Source: an uncultured Pelagibacteraceae bacterium (GTDB lineage Bacteria > Pseudomonadota > Alphaproteobacteria > Pelagibacterales > Pelagibacteraceae). Taken from it: 54,617 nt of DNA. The position numbers were made by a program, and so were the translations under genes. Every line of letters starts with the position of its first letter. Within the stretch, counting starts at the first letter, position 1. Shown one piece after another: positions 1 through 9,236 of this stretch. The stretch is taken from NCBI GenBank assembly GCA_902521675.1, contig CABYSP010000009.1, positions 1 through 54,617 of the forward strand, in the 5' to 3' direction. The notes under the pieces were generated by a model. The model did no database searches and was not told the origin of the DNA. It saw only the letters and a list, made by a program, of their open reading frames with translations.

Positions 1-1
1 C

Positions 2-1240
2 GGTAAAGAAGATCAAGCAAAAAAAATATTTGATAAATGGAATTTAGATTTTGCGATAATTGGAAAAACCACTAAGTCAAAAAAAATAGAACTTTATTTT
101 GATGAAGAAAAAGTTGCGGACATACCTGTTAATACATTGGTTGAAAACTCTCCTATGTATGATCGAAAATGGAAAAAAGCAAAGTTACCAAAAAAAAATA
201 AAATTAAGAAAGAAGATCTTAAGCATTTAAAAATTATTGATATTTTAAAAAAAATTTTAGCAAATCCAAATGTATGCAGCAAAGAATGGATTTGGCAACA
301 ATATGATCATACTGTAATGGGAGATACAATACAAAAACCTGGAGGAGACGCGGGTGTTGTAAGAGTTCATGGTACAGATAAAGCTGTTGCTGCTTCGGTA
401 GATTCCTCTGCAATTTATTGTTGGGCTCACCCTTTAACTGGTGGAAAGCAAGTAGTTTGTGAAAGTTTTAGAAATCTTATATCTGTTGGCGCAAAACCTA
501 TTGCTATCACGAATTGTTTAAATTTTGGTAGTCCTGAAAATGAAGAAAACATGGGTGAGTTTGTTGAATGTGTTCAGGGTATTGGTGAAGCCAGCGAATA
601 TTTAAAATTCCCAGTAGTTTCTGGAAATGTATCTTTCTACAACCAAACAAAAGATCAAGGTATAAAACCTACGCCTGCAATTGGTGGGGTTGGGTTAATC
701 AAGAATTATCATAATATGATCACTATGGATTTTAAAGAAGTTGATAATTTAGTTTTAGTGATTGGAAAAACCGAAGGACATATTGATCAAAGTTTATTTG
801 CAAGAAATATTTTAGATGAAAAAAATGGACCTCCACCTGAGGTAAATCTATTTAATGAAAAAAATAATGGAGAAACTTTACTCAAATTAATTGACAATAA
901 TTTAATAAAAAGTGCTCATGATGTTTCTTTAGGAGGCATAATTACTGCAGTATCAAAAATGTGTATTAAAGGAAAAAAAGGAATAAATATTAAAAAACCC
1001 AAATATCTAATTAATGAAATAGAATACTTTTTTGCTGAAGATCAAGGTAGATATATTATAGAAATAAACAAAAAAGATTTTAAAAAAGTGGCTGATATAT
1101 TGCATAAAAATGCAGTCCATTTCGATGAACTTGGCACAATTAATGAAAATGAACTATATATTAATGATAAGACAAAAGTTACAATTGACGAATTATCAAC
1201 TTCTAATAAAAGTTGGCTAAAAAAGTATATTAGTAAATAA
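2..1240 (+). CDS. purL: Phosphoribosylformylglycinamidine synthase PurL, C-terminal part (5' end outside window)
   Basis: ATP-dependent conversion of FGAR to FGAM in purine synthesis, in the cytoplasm with PurS and PurQ. The frame is open from base 2, so the gene starts upstream of the window; an internal ATG at 137 is not the start. About 412 codons are visible, a little over half of a usual small-type PurL of about 740 residues. Recognisable stretches are GDTIQKPGGDAGVVRVHG, SPENEENMGEF, GNVSFYNQT and SAHDVSLGG, typical of the second AIRS-type half. The stop overlaps the bolA start by one base (TAATG), so purL, bolA and the glutaredoxin gene are probably co-transcribed. Confidence 0.95.
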   Translation, partial: GKEDQAKKIFDKWNLDFAIIGKTTKSKKIELYFDEEKVADIPVNTLVENSPMYDRKWKKAKLPKKNKIKKEDLKHLKIIDILKKILANPNVCSKEWIWQQYDHTVMGDTIQKPGGDAGVVRVHGTDKAVAASVDSSAIYCWAHPLTGGKQVVCESFRNLISVGAKPIAITNCLNFGSPENEENMGEFVECVQGIGEASEYLKFPVVSGNVSFYNQTKDQGIKPTPAIGGVGLIKNYHNMITMDFKEVDNLVLVIGKTEGHIDQSLFARNILDEKNGPPPEVNLFNEKNNGETLLKLIDNNLIKSAHDVSLGGIITAVSKMCIKGKKGINIKKPKYLINEIEYFFAEDQGRYIIEINKKDFKKVADILHKNAVHFDELGTINENELYINDKTKVTIDELSTSNKSWLKKYISK

Positions 1241-1470
1241 TGGCGATGGATTTAAAAGAAATTGAGAATTTTATAAAAGAGGCAATGCCAGATGCAATTG
1301 TTGAAATACAAGATTTAGCAGGTGATGGAAATCATTATTCAGCAACAGTTACCTCGTCTCAATTTTCTGGAAAAAGTAAAATTGAGCAACATAAAATGGT
1401 TTACAATTCATTAAAAGGTAGAATGGGCAATGAACTACATGCATTAGCAATTAAAACAAAGGAGAGTTAA
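1240..1470 (+). CDS. BolA family protein
   Basis: Small (76 aa) BolA/IbaG-type protein, which in other bacteria pairs with monothiol glutaredoxins to bind or deliver [2Fe-2S] clusters. The C-terminal block HKMVYNSLKGRMGNELHALAIKT carries the conserved histidine and helix-strand pattern of the family (shown in parts: HKMVYNSL, LHALAIKT). The start overlaps the purL stop, and the next gene, a CGFS glutaredoxin, begins directly after the stop. That pairing strongly supports an iron-sulfur role. Length is normal for the short IbaG-like branch. Confidence 0.93.
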   Translation: MAMDLKEIENFIKEAMPDAIVEIQDLAGDGNHYSATVTSSQFSGKSKIEQHKMVYNSLKGRMGNELHALAIKTKES

Positions 1471-1809
1471 ATGGATCAACAAACAAATGATTTAATAAAA
1501 AATGAAATTGAAAATAACGAAGTATGTTTGTTTATGAAAGGCACACCTGACGCTCCACAATGTGGGTTTTCAATGGCTACTTCAAATATATTAAAAGTTC
1601 TTGAAGTAAACTTCAAAGGTATAAATGTTTTAGAAAATCAAAATTTAAGAGAGGGTATTAAAGTTTTTAGTGATTGGCCAACTATCCCACAACTTTATGT
1701 TAAAAACGAATTTATTGGTGGATGCGACATTGTTAAAGAAATGTATGAAAGTGGTGAATTGGCAAAACTTTTTGAAAGCAAAAATATAAATTATAAGGCT
1801 AAAAGTTAA
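1471..1809 (+). CDS. grxD: Monothiol glutaredoxin, Grx4/GrxD type
   Basis: 112-residue CGFS-class glutaredoxin, expected to bind and transfer a [2Fe-2S] cluster with glutathione and a BolA partner. The active-site motif PQCGFS places the single cysteine at residue 31; the cis-proline and glutathione-binding part is visible as WPTIPQLYV and the GGCDI motif follows. It begins immediately after the bolA stop, preceded by an AAGGAGAG Shine-Dalgarno sequence inside bolA. Its stop abuts the stop of the convergent rpsD gene with no spacer. Confidence 0.95.
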   Translation: MDQQTNDLIKNEIENNEVCLFMKGTPDAPQCGFSMATSNILKVLEVNFKGINVLENQNLREGIKVFSDWPTIPQLYVKNEFIGGCDIVKEMYESGELAKLFESKNINYKAKS

Positions 1810-2427
1810 TTATCTAGAATAATATTCAATCACCAGATTAGGCTCCATAACAATTGGATATGGAACTTCTTCAAACTTTGGAACTCTAACAAACTTTAAT
1901 TTTTTGTTTTTTTCATCCATCTGAATATATTCTGGAGTTTCTCTTTCTTTATTTGCAAGAGCAATATCAATTATTGCAAGTTGTTTTGATTTATCTCTTA
2001 TTTCAATTGAATCTTCTTCTCTAACTAAATAACTTCCAATATTCACTTTTTTACCATTTACTTTTACATGGCCATGATTGATTAATTGTCTAGCTGAAAA
2101 AATTGTTGTTGCAAATTTTGCTCTATAAATCACAGCATCTAATCTTCTTTCAAGAAGACCAATTAAATTTTCTCCAGTATCACCTTTAAGCATCACTGCT
2201 TTTTTGTAAATATTTCTAAATTGTCTCTCGTTAATGTTGCCATAATATGCTTTTAATTTTTGTTTAGCTTGGAGCTGTATTCCATAATCAGATGGCTTTG
2301 ATGTTTTTGTTTGACCATGTTGTCCTGGTCCATACGCTCTAGTATTAAAGGGGCTCTTAGGTCTTCCCCAAAGATTTACTTTTAATCTTCTATCTACTTT
2401 ATGTTTAGAGTTTAATCTTTTTGTCAT
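1810..2427 (-). CDS. rpsD: 30S ribosomal protein S4
   Basis: 205-residue S4, a primary 16S rRNA binding protein of the small subunit. The N-terminal block ([19 protein letters not shown]) and the S4 RNA-binding domain (about residues 92-150, with [20 protein letters not shown] and [12 protein letters not shown]) are clear, and the C-terminal [13 protein letters not shown] end is canonical. There is no zinc CxxC cluster at the N-terminus, as is usual in alphaproteobacteria. It lies 40 bases downstream of the trmJ-like gene on the same strand, so it may have its own promoter in that gap or be the last gene of the cysS run. Confidence 0.97.
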   Translation of the reverse strand: MTKRLNSKHKVDRRLKVNLWGRPKSPFNTRAYGPGQHGQTKTSKPSDYGIQLQAKQKLKAYYGNINERQFRNIYKKAVMLKGDTGENLIGLLERRLDAVIYRAKFATTIFSARQLINHGHVKVNGKKVNIGSYLVREEDSIEIRDKSKQLAIIDIALANKERETPEYIQMDEKNKKLKFVRVPKFEEVPYPIVMEPNLVIEYYSR

Positions 2428-2467
2428 TTAATAGTGGGCTTTATAAACTTACTCATAATTTTGTCAA

Positions 2468-3181
2468 TCAACGTTTTTTACCTAAACTTGCAAATACACC
2501 AGATAAAATACGTGTTTCTTTCGCTGATAATTCCATCCTATAAAAAATATTCCTCAGGTTTTCAAGCATTATCGGTTTCTTATCTATTGATTTAAAGAAA
2601 TTAATCTCTTCAAGATTCTGAATACAAAGGTTTGCCATAGCAACTATCTCTTTTTTAGATGCTGCTTTAACTTTATTTGATTTCTTAAAAGAAGATACTT
2701 TTGAAATAATTATGCTTGATAGATATTGAGCAATTATTATTAAGCTGTGAGATAGATTTAATGATTTAAAATCAGGATTTGTCGGAATTTGAAGAGTATA
2801 ATTGGCATAGCTTATTTCATTATTTGATAGACCAGATGCTTCTGAGCCAAATAAAAAAGCTATTTTCTTTTTATAATTTATCTTTTTTAAATCTTCTAAT
2901 TGGATATGCTTAATATTTTTATTTCTAAATCGTGCTGATGTTGCAATTACAATATCAATATTTTTTAAAGATTTTTCTAAATTTTCAAAATTTTTTGCCT
3001 TATTAATTATATTTTTTGCTCCTACGGAGGTTGCTAAAATTTTATCATTTGGAAATATTGGTTTAGGATCAACAACAATAAGTTTATTAAAATTAAAATT
3101 TTTCATACCCCTTGCGCATGCTCCAATATTTTCTGAGAGTTGAGGTTTATGCAAAATGAAAGAAATATTGTTAACAGACAT
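2468..3181 (-). CDS. trmJ: SpoU/TrmH-family RNA 2'-O-methyltransferase, TrmJ-like
   Basis: 237-residue SPOUT methyltransferase. The three SpoU motifs are visible: ENIGACARGMKNF (18-29), LFGSEASGLSNNE (110-122) and the knot-forming NPDFKSLNLSHS (135-146). The N-terminal start ISFILHKPQLSENIG matches TrmJ, which methylates position 32 of several tRNAs using S-adenosylmethionine. The ATG overlaps the stop of the upstream DUF1989 gene by one base, so translation is probably coupled. The SpoU family is certain; the TrmJ assignment over other TrmH-like enzymes is likely from the N-terminal pattern. Confidence 0.85.
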   Translation of the reverse strand: MSVNNISFILHKPQLSENIGACARGMKNFNFNKLIVVDPKPIFPNDKILATSVGAKNIINKAKNFENLEKSLKNIDIVIATSARFRNKNIKHIQLEDLKKINYKKKIAFLFGSEASGLSNNEISYANYTLQIPTNPDFKSLNLSHSLIIIAQYLSSIIISKVSSFKKSNKVKAASKKEIVAMANLCIQNLEEINFFKSIDKKPIMLENLRNIFYRMELSAKETRILSGVFASLGKKR

Positions 3182-4044
3182 TAATCTATGCCATGATTTC
3201 TGTTATAATTAGAAATAGTTGATGGTTTGATATCATTTAAATATTTTGGATCTACTGTCCAAATAGAAACTTTTAATGGATAACATTTTGCTACATCGGA
3301 TGAATGTTCAGATCCACAATCACCTCCTGGACAAGTAGAGAGAGCACCTAGCAAATCTGTTTCAGCAAAAAACTCTAAATAATCACCAGGTCTTACAGGA
3401 CTTGCTTTCATAAAATATTGTTTAGTATCATTGGTAAATCCAGTTAACATAAAAACATTTAAGACATCATGAACTATTTTTTCTGCATGATCTAATTGAA
3501 TTTTTTTTTCTTTAACTAAAGCTCTTGTTAAGTTTGAATGACAGCAATAATGATAATCTTTATCGCTCAGAAGTTTTGATGTATATGGATCACATCTAGT
3601 ACCAATTACATCATGAACTGATCCTCCATCTTTATCATAATCATACCAATCTAAAGTATCCCAAGTTATTGTTGCTAAAGATCTAAGATATGGAAAACTA
3701 CTAAACATTTTATCTCCAACAGAAAGATGAGTTCCATAGAGTGCTCTTGTTTTTCCTGAGTAGAATTTTTCCTCTAAATTATTCAAATTAAATAAATTTA
3801 AATCACCTACTTGAGGTCCCTCTACACTTTCAATTCTAAAAAACTCACCAAATTTAACTACAAAAGTTTTTGCGTCCCTTGGGGAAATTATAACTTCCTC
3901 TTTTTTAACCAAGTGTTCTCGAGCGGAATGTAAAATACTTAAATTTTTTTCTTCAATATTGGTATTTGGGTAACAAACTATTGGTTTAGCACCTATTCTG
4001 GTTTTTATGTCAGATGGTTTTTCTGAAAATTTTTTAATTTTCAT
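3181..4044 (-). CDS. DUF1989 (urea-carboxylase-associated family) protein
   Basis: 287-residue protein of the DUF1989 family. Members include the urea carboxylase-associated proteins, some of which act as carboxyguanidine deiminase subunits in guanidine breakdown. Visible conserved pieces are GPQVGDLNLFN, GTHLSVGDKMFS, GTRCDPYTSKLL, HYCCHSNLTRAL, ASPVRPGDYLEFFAE and STCPGGDCG; the many Cys and His residues suggest a metal or catalytic thiol site. It sits 2 bases after cimA and overlaps trmJ, inside a housekeeping operon with no urea carboxylase or second DUF1989 subunit in view. The substrate cannot be assigned from the sequence. Confidence 0.8.
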   Translation of the reverse strand: MKIKKFSEKPSDIKTRIGAKPIVCYPNTNIEEKNLSILHSAREHLVKKEEVIISPRDAKTFVVKFGEFFRIESVEGPQVGDLNLFNLNNLEEKFYSGKTRALYGTHLSVGDKMFSSFPYLRSLATITWDTLDWYDYDKDGGSVHDVIGTRCDPYTSKLLSDKDYHYCCHSNLTRALVKEKKIQLDHAEKIVHDVLNVFMLTGFTNDTKQYFMKASPVRPGDYLEFFAETDLLGALSTCPGGDCGSEHSSDVAKCYPLKVSIWTVDPKYLNDIKPSTISNYNRNHGID

Positions 4045-4046
4045 TC

Positions 4047-5648
4047 TTACAAACTTCCAGGAGCTTTATCCTTGAATAACTTATAATCTAAACTATCAAC
4101 CAAGGCTTTAAAAGAAGCGTCAATGATATTTGGTGATACCCCAATAGTGAACCAGTTAACACCCTTAGAATCTGTGCTTTCAATACTAACTCTTGTTATA
4201 GCTTCTGTACCAGTATTTAAAATTCTAACTTTATAATCAACAAGTCTTAAATCTTTTAAATATTCTGAATATTTAGCTAACTTGTTAACATTTTTTCTAA
4301 TTGCATTATCTAAAGCATTTACAGGTCCATTACCCTGTCCTTCACACAAAATTTTGTCTCCATCAACTTCTAATTGAGCTTTTGCATATGAAACAATTTC
4401 TCCTGTATTATCTTTCTTTACTGAAACGTCATATTCATTAATTGAAATATATCTTGGTATCTCCCCCATTAATCTTCGAGCTAACAACTCAAAAGATGCG
4501 TCAGCACCATCATAACTATAACCAATAAATTCTCGATCTTTCACTTCATCTAAAAGTTTTTTAATTTTTGAATCACTTTTCTCAACCTTAATTCCTATTG
4601 AATTTAATCTCGACATTATATTGGATTGTCCCGATTGATCTGAAATAACTATATTTCTAGAGTTCCCAACTTCTTCTGGATTTATATGCTCATAGGTTTT
4701 AGGATCCTTTTGAACAGCTGAGACATGCATTCCACCCTTGTGAGAAAAAGCTGAAGCTCCAACATAAGGTAAATGTTTATTTGGTTTTCTATTTAATATC
4801 TCATCTAATAATCTTGAGCATTGAGTTAAGTTTTTTAAATTTTCTCTTTTAATACTTAGTTCAAACTTATCTGAAAAATCTTTCTTTAAAAAAAATGATG
4901 GAATTAATGACATTAAATTAGCATTTCCACATCTTTCACCCAAACCATTGATTGTGCCCTGGATTTGTCTGACACCTGCTTGAACTGCTGCAAGACTGTT
5001 AGCTACAGCATTTTCGGTATCATTATGAGCGTGTATTCCTAAATTTTTTCCAGGGATTTGCTTGCTTACTTTAGATACAATATTTGTTATCTCGTGTGGA
5101 AGAGTACCGCCATTAGTATCACATAAAACAATCCATCTAGCACCATTATCAAAAGCAGCTTTTAAACAAGACATTGCATACTCTGGATTAGCTTTATATC
5201 CATCAAAAAAATGTTCCGCATCAAACATGAACTCTTTTCCAGATTTAACAATATGTTTTGTACTTTCACTTATATTCATTAAATTCTGCTCATTGCTAAT
5301 TCCTAAAGCTACATCCACTTGAAAATCCCATGATTTTCCAAACAAGCAAACAGAAGTACTTTTTGAATTAATTAATGATGAAATCATAGGATCATTATCT
5401 GCGCTGTGTTCAGATTTTTTAGTCATTCCAAATGCAGTTAATTTCGTTGATTTAAAATTGTGATTTTTATTGAAAAACTCAGTATCAGTTGGATTTGCTC
5501 CTGGCCATCCTCCCTCAACATAATCAACACCTAATTTATCTAATGCTAATGAGATTTTTTCCTTATCATCAATAGAAAAGTCTACACCTTGAGTCTGGGC
5601 ACCATCTCGTAGTGTTGTATCAAATATATATAAACGATCTTTACTCAT
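4047..5648 (-). CDS. cimA: (R)-citramalate synthase
   Basis: 533-residue enzyme condensing pyruvate and acetyl-CoA to citramalate, a threonine-independent entry to isoleucine synthesis. The N-terminal TIM barrel begins with FDTTLRDGAQTQG (Arg14-Asp15 catalytic pair) and carries the metal-binding GIHAHNDTENAVANS and the NGLGERCGNANL loop. The C-terminal third (about 400-530) is the LeuA-type allosteric dimer domain. Length and the DTTLRDG variant match the CimA/2-isopropylmalate synthase-like subgroup of about 530 residues rather than LeuA. The start overlaps the cysS stop by 4 bases (ATGA). Homocitrate synthase or LeuA are less likely alternatives. Confidence 0.88.
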   Translation of the reverse strand: MSKDRLYIFDTTLRDGAQTQGVDFSIDDKEKISLALDKLGVDYVEGGWPGANPTDTEFFNKNHNFKSTKLTAFGMTKKSEHSADNDPMISSLINSKSTSVCLFGKSWDFQVDVALGISNEQNLMNISESTKHIVKSGKEFMFDAEHFFDGYKANPEYAMSCLKAAFDNGARWIVLCDTNGGTLPHEITNIVSKVSKQIPGKNLGIHAHNDTENAVANSLAAVQAGVRQIQGTINGLGERCGNANLMSLIPSFFLKKDFSDKFELSIKRENLKNLTQCSRLLDEILNRKPNKHLPYVGASAFSHKGGMHVSAVQKDPKTYEHINPEEVGNSRNIVISDQSGQSNIMSRLNSIGIKVEKSDSKIKKLLDEVKDREFIGYSYDGADASFELLARRLMGEIPRYISINEYDVSVKKDNTGEIVSYAKAQLEVDGDKILCEGQGNGPVNALDNAIRKNVNKLAKYSEYLKDLRLVDYKVRILNTGTEAITRVSIESTDSKGVNWFTIGVSPNIIDASFKALVDSLDYKLFKDKAPGSL

Positions 5649-7000
5649 TTAAATTTCCAGACCGTTTTACCATCTTTATCTTCTATTAAAACACCTTTGT
5701 CTAATAACTCATCTCTTATTTTATCGGCTTCTTTATAATTTTTATTAACTCTAGCTTCATTTCTCTGATTAATTTTAATTAAAATTTCATTTTCAGAAAT
5801 TGATGCCTTGCTTTTCTTAAATTTAAGCCAATCCTCTTTAGTTTCATTCAATAATCCAATAAAATGGCAGGCTGAAATAAACAGTTTTTTATCGTCTTCA
5901 GAACCCTTCGATGCTTTCTCATATAATTTATGTAAATTAGCAATATAGCCTGGTGTATTTAAATCATCGAGAAGAGGTTTAAGAATTTCATCTGAAATTT
6001 TTGATTTTGTTTTTATGTTTAAATAAACATTATACCATTTGCTAATTATGTTTTCACATTCCTGTAAAAGTTTGTCATTCCAATCAAGTGGCTGCCGATA
6101 ATGTGCACTCATCAAAGCTAATCTTAAAACTTGACCACTTTTATTATTTCTAAAATCTTTAACTTTTAAAATATTACCTTGTGATTTTGCCATTTTTTCA
6201 TTGGACATTGTAATAAATGCATTATGCAACCAATAATTAGCAAACACGTTACTATCATTTGCACATCTTGATTGAGCTATTTCATTTTCATGATGGGGAA
6301 ATAACAAATCAACACCTCCTCCATGAAGATCAAATTCTTTTCCTAAATATTTTTTAGACATTGCCGAACATTCTAAGTGCCAACCTGGTCTACCTTTACC
6401 CCAAGGTGAATCCCATGAAGGCTCGTCTATTTCTGACGGTTTCCATAAAACAAAGTCTTCAGGATTTTTTTTATTATCACTTACTTCAATTCTTGATCCT
6501 GTAACTAATTCATCTAATTTTTTGTTTGATAACTTCCCATAATCTTTAAATTTTTTTACTTCAAAATAAACATGCTTATTTTTTTCGTATGCAAATCCTT
6601 TTTTAATTAATTCAGAGATCATTTCTATCATCTCAGAAATATGCTCCGTTGCTTTTGGCTCATGATTTGGTTTTTCACAATTTAGATAAACACAATCTTC
6701 ATTAAAACTTTGAATAATTTTTTTAGTAAGCTCTAAAATTGAAATATTATTTTCCTTTGAAGATTTTATTATTTTATCATCTACATCTGTAATATTTCTT
6801 ACATAAGTTACTTTTGGATATTTATTTTTTAAAATTTTGAAAAGAAGATCAAATACAACTACTGGTCTAGCATTACCAATATGAGGATCATCATAAACAG
6901 TTGGGCCGCAAACATACATTCTCACATTATTTTTATCTTTGGGAACAAATTTTTCTTTTTTATTAGTAAGATTATTTGTTAAAAAAATATCTAAACTCAT
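5645..7000 (-). CDS. cysS: Cysteinyl-tRNA synthetase
   Basis: 451-residue class I synthetase charging tRNA-Cys. The zinc cysteine and HIGH-type motif are seen in CGPTVYDDPHIGNARP (Cys31, HIGN 40-43), the zinc site again in WHLECSAMS, and the KMSKS loop as KMAKSQGN near residue 268. The C-terminal anticodon-recognition region is compact and ends GKTVWKFK. Usual family length is about 460. The upstream gene nadE ends 45 bases away; cysS, cimA, DUF1989 and trmJ overlap or nearly touch and look like one transcript. Confidence 0.97.
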   Translation of the reverse strand: MSLDIFLTNNLTNKKEKFVPKDKNNVRMYVCGPTVYDDPHIGNARPVVVFDLLFKILKNKYPKVTYVRNITDVDDKIIKSSKENNISILELTKKIIQSFNEDCVYLNCEKPNHEPKATEHISEMIEMISELIKKGFAYEKNKHVYFEVKKFKDYGKLSNKKLDELVTGSRIEVSDNKKNPEDFVLWKPSEIDEPSWDSPWGKGRPGWHLECSAMSKKYLGKEFDLHGGGVDLLFPHHENEIAQSRCANDSNVFANYWLHNAFITMSNEKMAKSQGNILKVKDFRNNKSGQVLRLALMSAHYRQPLDWNDKLLQECENIISKWYNVYLNIKTKSKISDEILKPLLDDLNTPGYIANLHKLYEKASKGSEDDKKLFISACHFIGLLNETKEDWLKFKKSKASISENEILIKINQRNEARVNKNYKEADKIRDELLDKGVLIEDKDGKTVWKFK

Positions 7001-7045
7001 AGTTGAAGAAATATACTTAAATTATAGATTTGTGAATCTATTTGA

Positions 7046-7783
7046 TTAATTTGGAATTATGCATACAGGAATTGGCTCCATTTTATGCATATTTTGTTTT
7101 CTTATATTTTCGTATTTCACACGATTCGGAGAATTTGGATTCTCCATAGCTTCCTCTAATTCATTATATTTTAAACCAAGCTGACCTTCATCCGTTCTTC
7201 CATCGTCCCATAAGCCATCAGTTGGGGGCGCATCGATAATCTCTTTTAAAATTCCTAGCTCTTTTCCTAATTCCCAGACCTGAGTTTTGTTACAATCTGC
7301 TATTGGTGAAATGTCTACTCCACCATCACCATATTTAGTATAAAATCCAACACCAAAGTCCTCAACTTTGTTTCCAGTTCCTACAACAATTCCTTTATTA
7401 GCTGCTGCTACCTGATAAAGAGTAGTCATCCTTAATCTAGCTCTTGAATTAGCCATTCCATGCTCACTTTCAAAATTTGATAAGCTAGCATTAAATGCTA
7501 AAAATAATTCATCTAAATCAATTGTATGAGCCTCAACATTTTTGAAATTTTTAACTAACCAATGTTGATGTTTCAAACTCAAATCATGTTGGTGTGATTT
7601 TTGTTTTATTGGCATAGACAAAACAATAGTTTTCAAACCAGTCATTGCGCTTAGTGTACTTGATACTGATGAATCAATTCCTCCAGAAATTCCTATTACT
7701 AATGATTCTGCCTTAGTTGGCATATTTTGAACATAGCTCTTAATCCAATTAGAGATAAATTTAACTTTTTCTGAAACGTGCAT
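7046..7783 (-). CDS. nadE: NAD+ synthase, ammonia-dependent type
   Basis: 245-residue enzyme that amidates deamido-NAD to NAD using ATP. The N-type ATP pyrophosphatase P-loop is SGGIDS (33-38), followed by NSRARLRMTTLYQVAA and GTGNKVEDFGVGFYTKYGDG, with the C-terminal adenylation-site pattern DAPPTDGLW. No glutaminase (nitrilase) domain is present, so ammonia is the expected nitrogen donor. It is in the same direction as cysS (45-base gap) and the DAHP synthase gene (38-base gap). Confidence 0.95.
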   Translation of the reverse strand: MHVSEKVKFISNWIKSYVQNMPTKAESLVIGISGGIDSSVSSTLSAMTGLKTIVLSMPIKQKSHQHDLSLKHQHWLVKNFKNVEAHTIDLDELFLAFNASLSNFESEHGMANSRARLRMTTLYQVAAANKGIVVGTGNKVEDFGVGFYTKYGDGGVDISPIADCNKTQVWELGKELGILKEIIDAPPTDGLWDDGRTDEGQLGLKYNELEEAMENPNSPNRVKYENIRKQNMHKMEPIPVCIIPN

Positions 7784-7821
7784 ATTTTTTTAATAATTAT
7801 TATTTAAATTTTTACAATGTA

Positions 7822-9207
7822 TTAAGATGCCGCTCTGTCTGCATTTTTTGAATAGGAGCTATTCTTTTTAATCTCATCAGATATTAAAAAAGCTAGTTCT
7901 AAAGCTTGATTTCCATTAAGTCTTGGATCACAATGAGTGTGGTATCTGGAAGATAAATCTTTTTCAGATATTTTTTGAGCCCCTCCTATACACTCAGTTA
8001 CATCTTGACCAGTCAGTTCTATATGTAGACCTCCTGCATAACTTCCTTCACTTTGATGACATGCAAAAACTTCTTTTACCTCTTTTAAAACACTATTAAA
8101 TGGTCTTGTTTTGAAACCTGAAGTTGCTTTGATTGTATTTCCATGACAAGGATCACATGACCAAATCACGTTTAATCCCTCTTTTTTTATTGCTCTAATT
8201 AATTTTGGTAAAAATTTTGATACATTATCTGCTCCAAATCTTGATATTAATGTAATTTTACCTTTTTCATTTTTTGGATTAATTCGATTACAAAGATTAA
8301 TTAGATCATCGGCTTTTAAAGTCGGTCCACATTTAATTCCAATTGGATTTTCTATACCTCTGCAAAATTCAACATGACCACCATCTAATTGTCTAGTTCT
8401 ATCACCAATCCAAACAAAATGTGCTGAGGTATCATGATTTTCTCCTGTGGTAGAGTCTGTTCTCGTCATTGACTCCTCAAAGGGTAATAGTAAAGCTTCA
8501 TGTGATGTCCAAAAATTTACCGTGTACAATCTATTATTAAAATCTGAGGTAATTCCACATGCTCTCATGAAAGCTATAGCATCAGCAATTTTATCTTCAA
8601 GATCTTTAAATTTTTTAGCTTGAGGGCTTTTTTTAATATAATCTAAATTCCACAAATGAACTTTGTTTAAATCTGCAAAACCTCCTTTCGAAAAAGCTCT
8701 AATAAGATTAAGGGTTGCTGCTGATTGAGAATAAGCTTTGAATAATCTTTTTGGGTCTGGGACTCTAGCTTTTTCAGTGAATTCCATTGCATTTATGTTA
8801 TCACCTAAGTAGCTAGGCAGTTCTACACCATCTTTTATTTCAGTTGGAGCACTTCTGGGTTTTGAAAACTGTCCAGCTATTCTTCCAACTTTTACAACTG
8901 GTAGAGATGCCGAATAAGTCATAACTAATGACATTTGCAACATAAGTTTAAATGTATCTCTAATGTTATCTGGGTTAAATTCTGCAAAACTTTCTGCACA
9001 GTCTCCGCCTTGCAGTAAAAATGCTTTACCATCAACAACATCTGCTAACTGACTTTTAAGATGTCTTGTTTCACCTGCAAAGACTAACGGAGGAAATGTT
9101 CCTATCTTATCTAAAACCTTATCCAGTTCTTTTTTATCTGGATAATCTGGTATGTGTTTAACAGGATATTTTCTCCAACTATTTTTTTTCCAAATTTTCA
9201 TGTTCAA
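7822..9207 (-). CDS. Class II 3-deoxy-7-phosphoheptulonate synthase
   Basis: 461-residue plant/actinobacterial-type (class II) DAHP synthase, first step of the shikimate pathway: phosphoenolpyruvate plus erythrose 4-phosphate. The metal cysteine lies in LLQGGDCAESF (Cys70); other family signatures are KVGRIAGQFSKPRSA, FVWIGDRTRQLDGGHVEF, IGIKCGPT, SRFGADNV, WSCDPCHGN and the Glu/His region GSYAGGLHIELTGQDVTEC. Length is usual. It lacks any fused chorismate mutase. It is 29 bases downstream of glmS on the same strand. Confidence 0.95.
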   Translation of the reverse strand: MNMKIWKKNSWRKYPVKHIPDYPDKKELDKVLDKIGTFPPLVFAGETRHLKSQLADVVDGKAFLLQGGDCAESFAEFNPDNIRDTFKLMLQMSLVMTYSASLPVVKVGRIAGQFSKPRSAPTEIKDGVELPSYLGDNINAMEFTEKARVPDPKRLFKAYSQSAATLNLIRAFSKGGFADLNKVHLWNLDYIKKSPQAKKFKDLEDKIADAIAFMRACGITSDFNNRLYTVNFWTSHEALLLPFEESMTRTDSTTGENHDTSAHFVWIGDRTRQLDGGHVEFCRGIENPIGIKCGPTLKADDLINLCNRINPKNEKGKITLISRFGADNVSKFLPKLIRAIKKEGLNVIWSCDPCHGNTIKATSGFKTRPFNSVLKEVKEVFACHQSEGSYAGGLHIELTGQDVTECIGGAQKISEKDLSSRYHTHCDPRLNGNQALELAFLISDEIKKNSSYSKNADRAAS

Positions 9208-9236
9208 CCTGAAGGTGTTTTAGCAGAGTTTTAAGT

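Noticed and set aside
137-1240. purL beginning at an internal ATG (137)
   Set aside because: The same frame is open and clearly PurL-like from base 2 (GKEDQAKKIFDKWNLDFAII), so the gene starts before the window.
7024-7041. Hairpin ATAGATT/AATCTAT between nadE and cysS
   Set aside because: Seven AT-rich pairs without a T tract; expected often by chance in such sequence.
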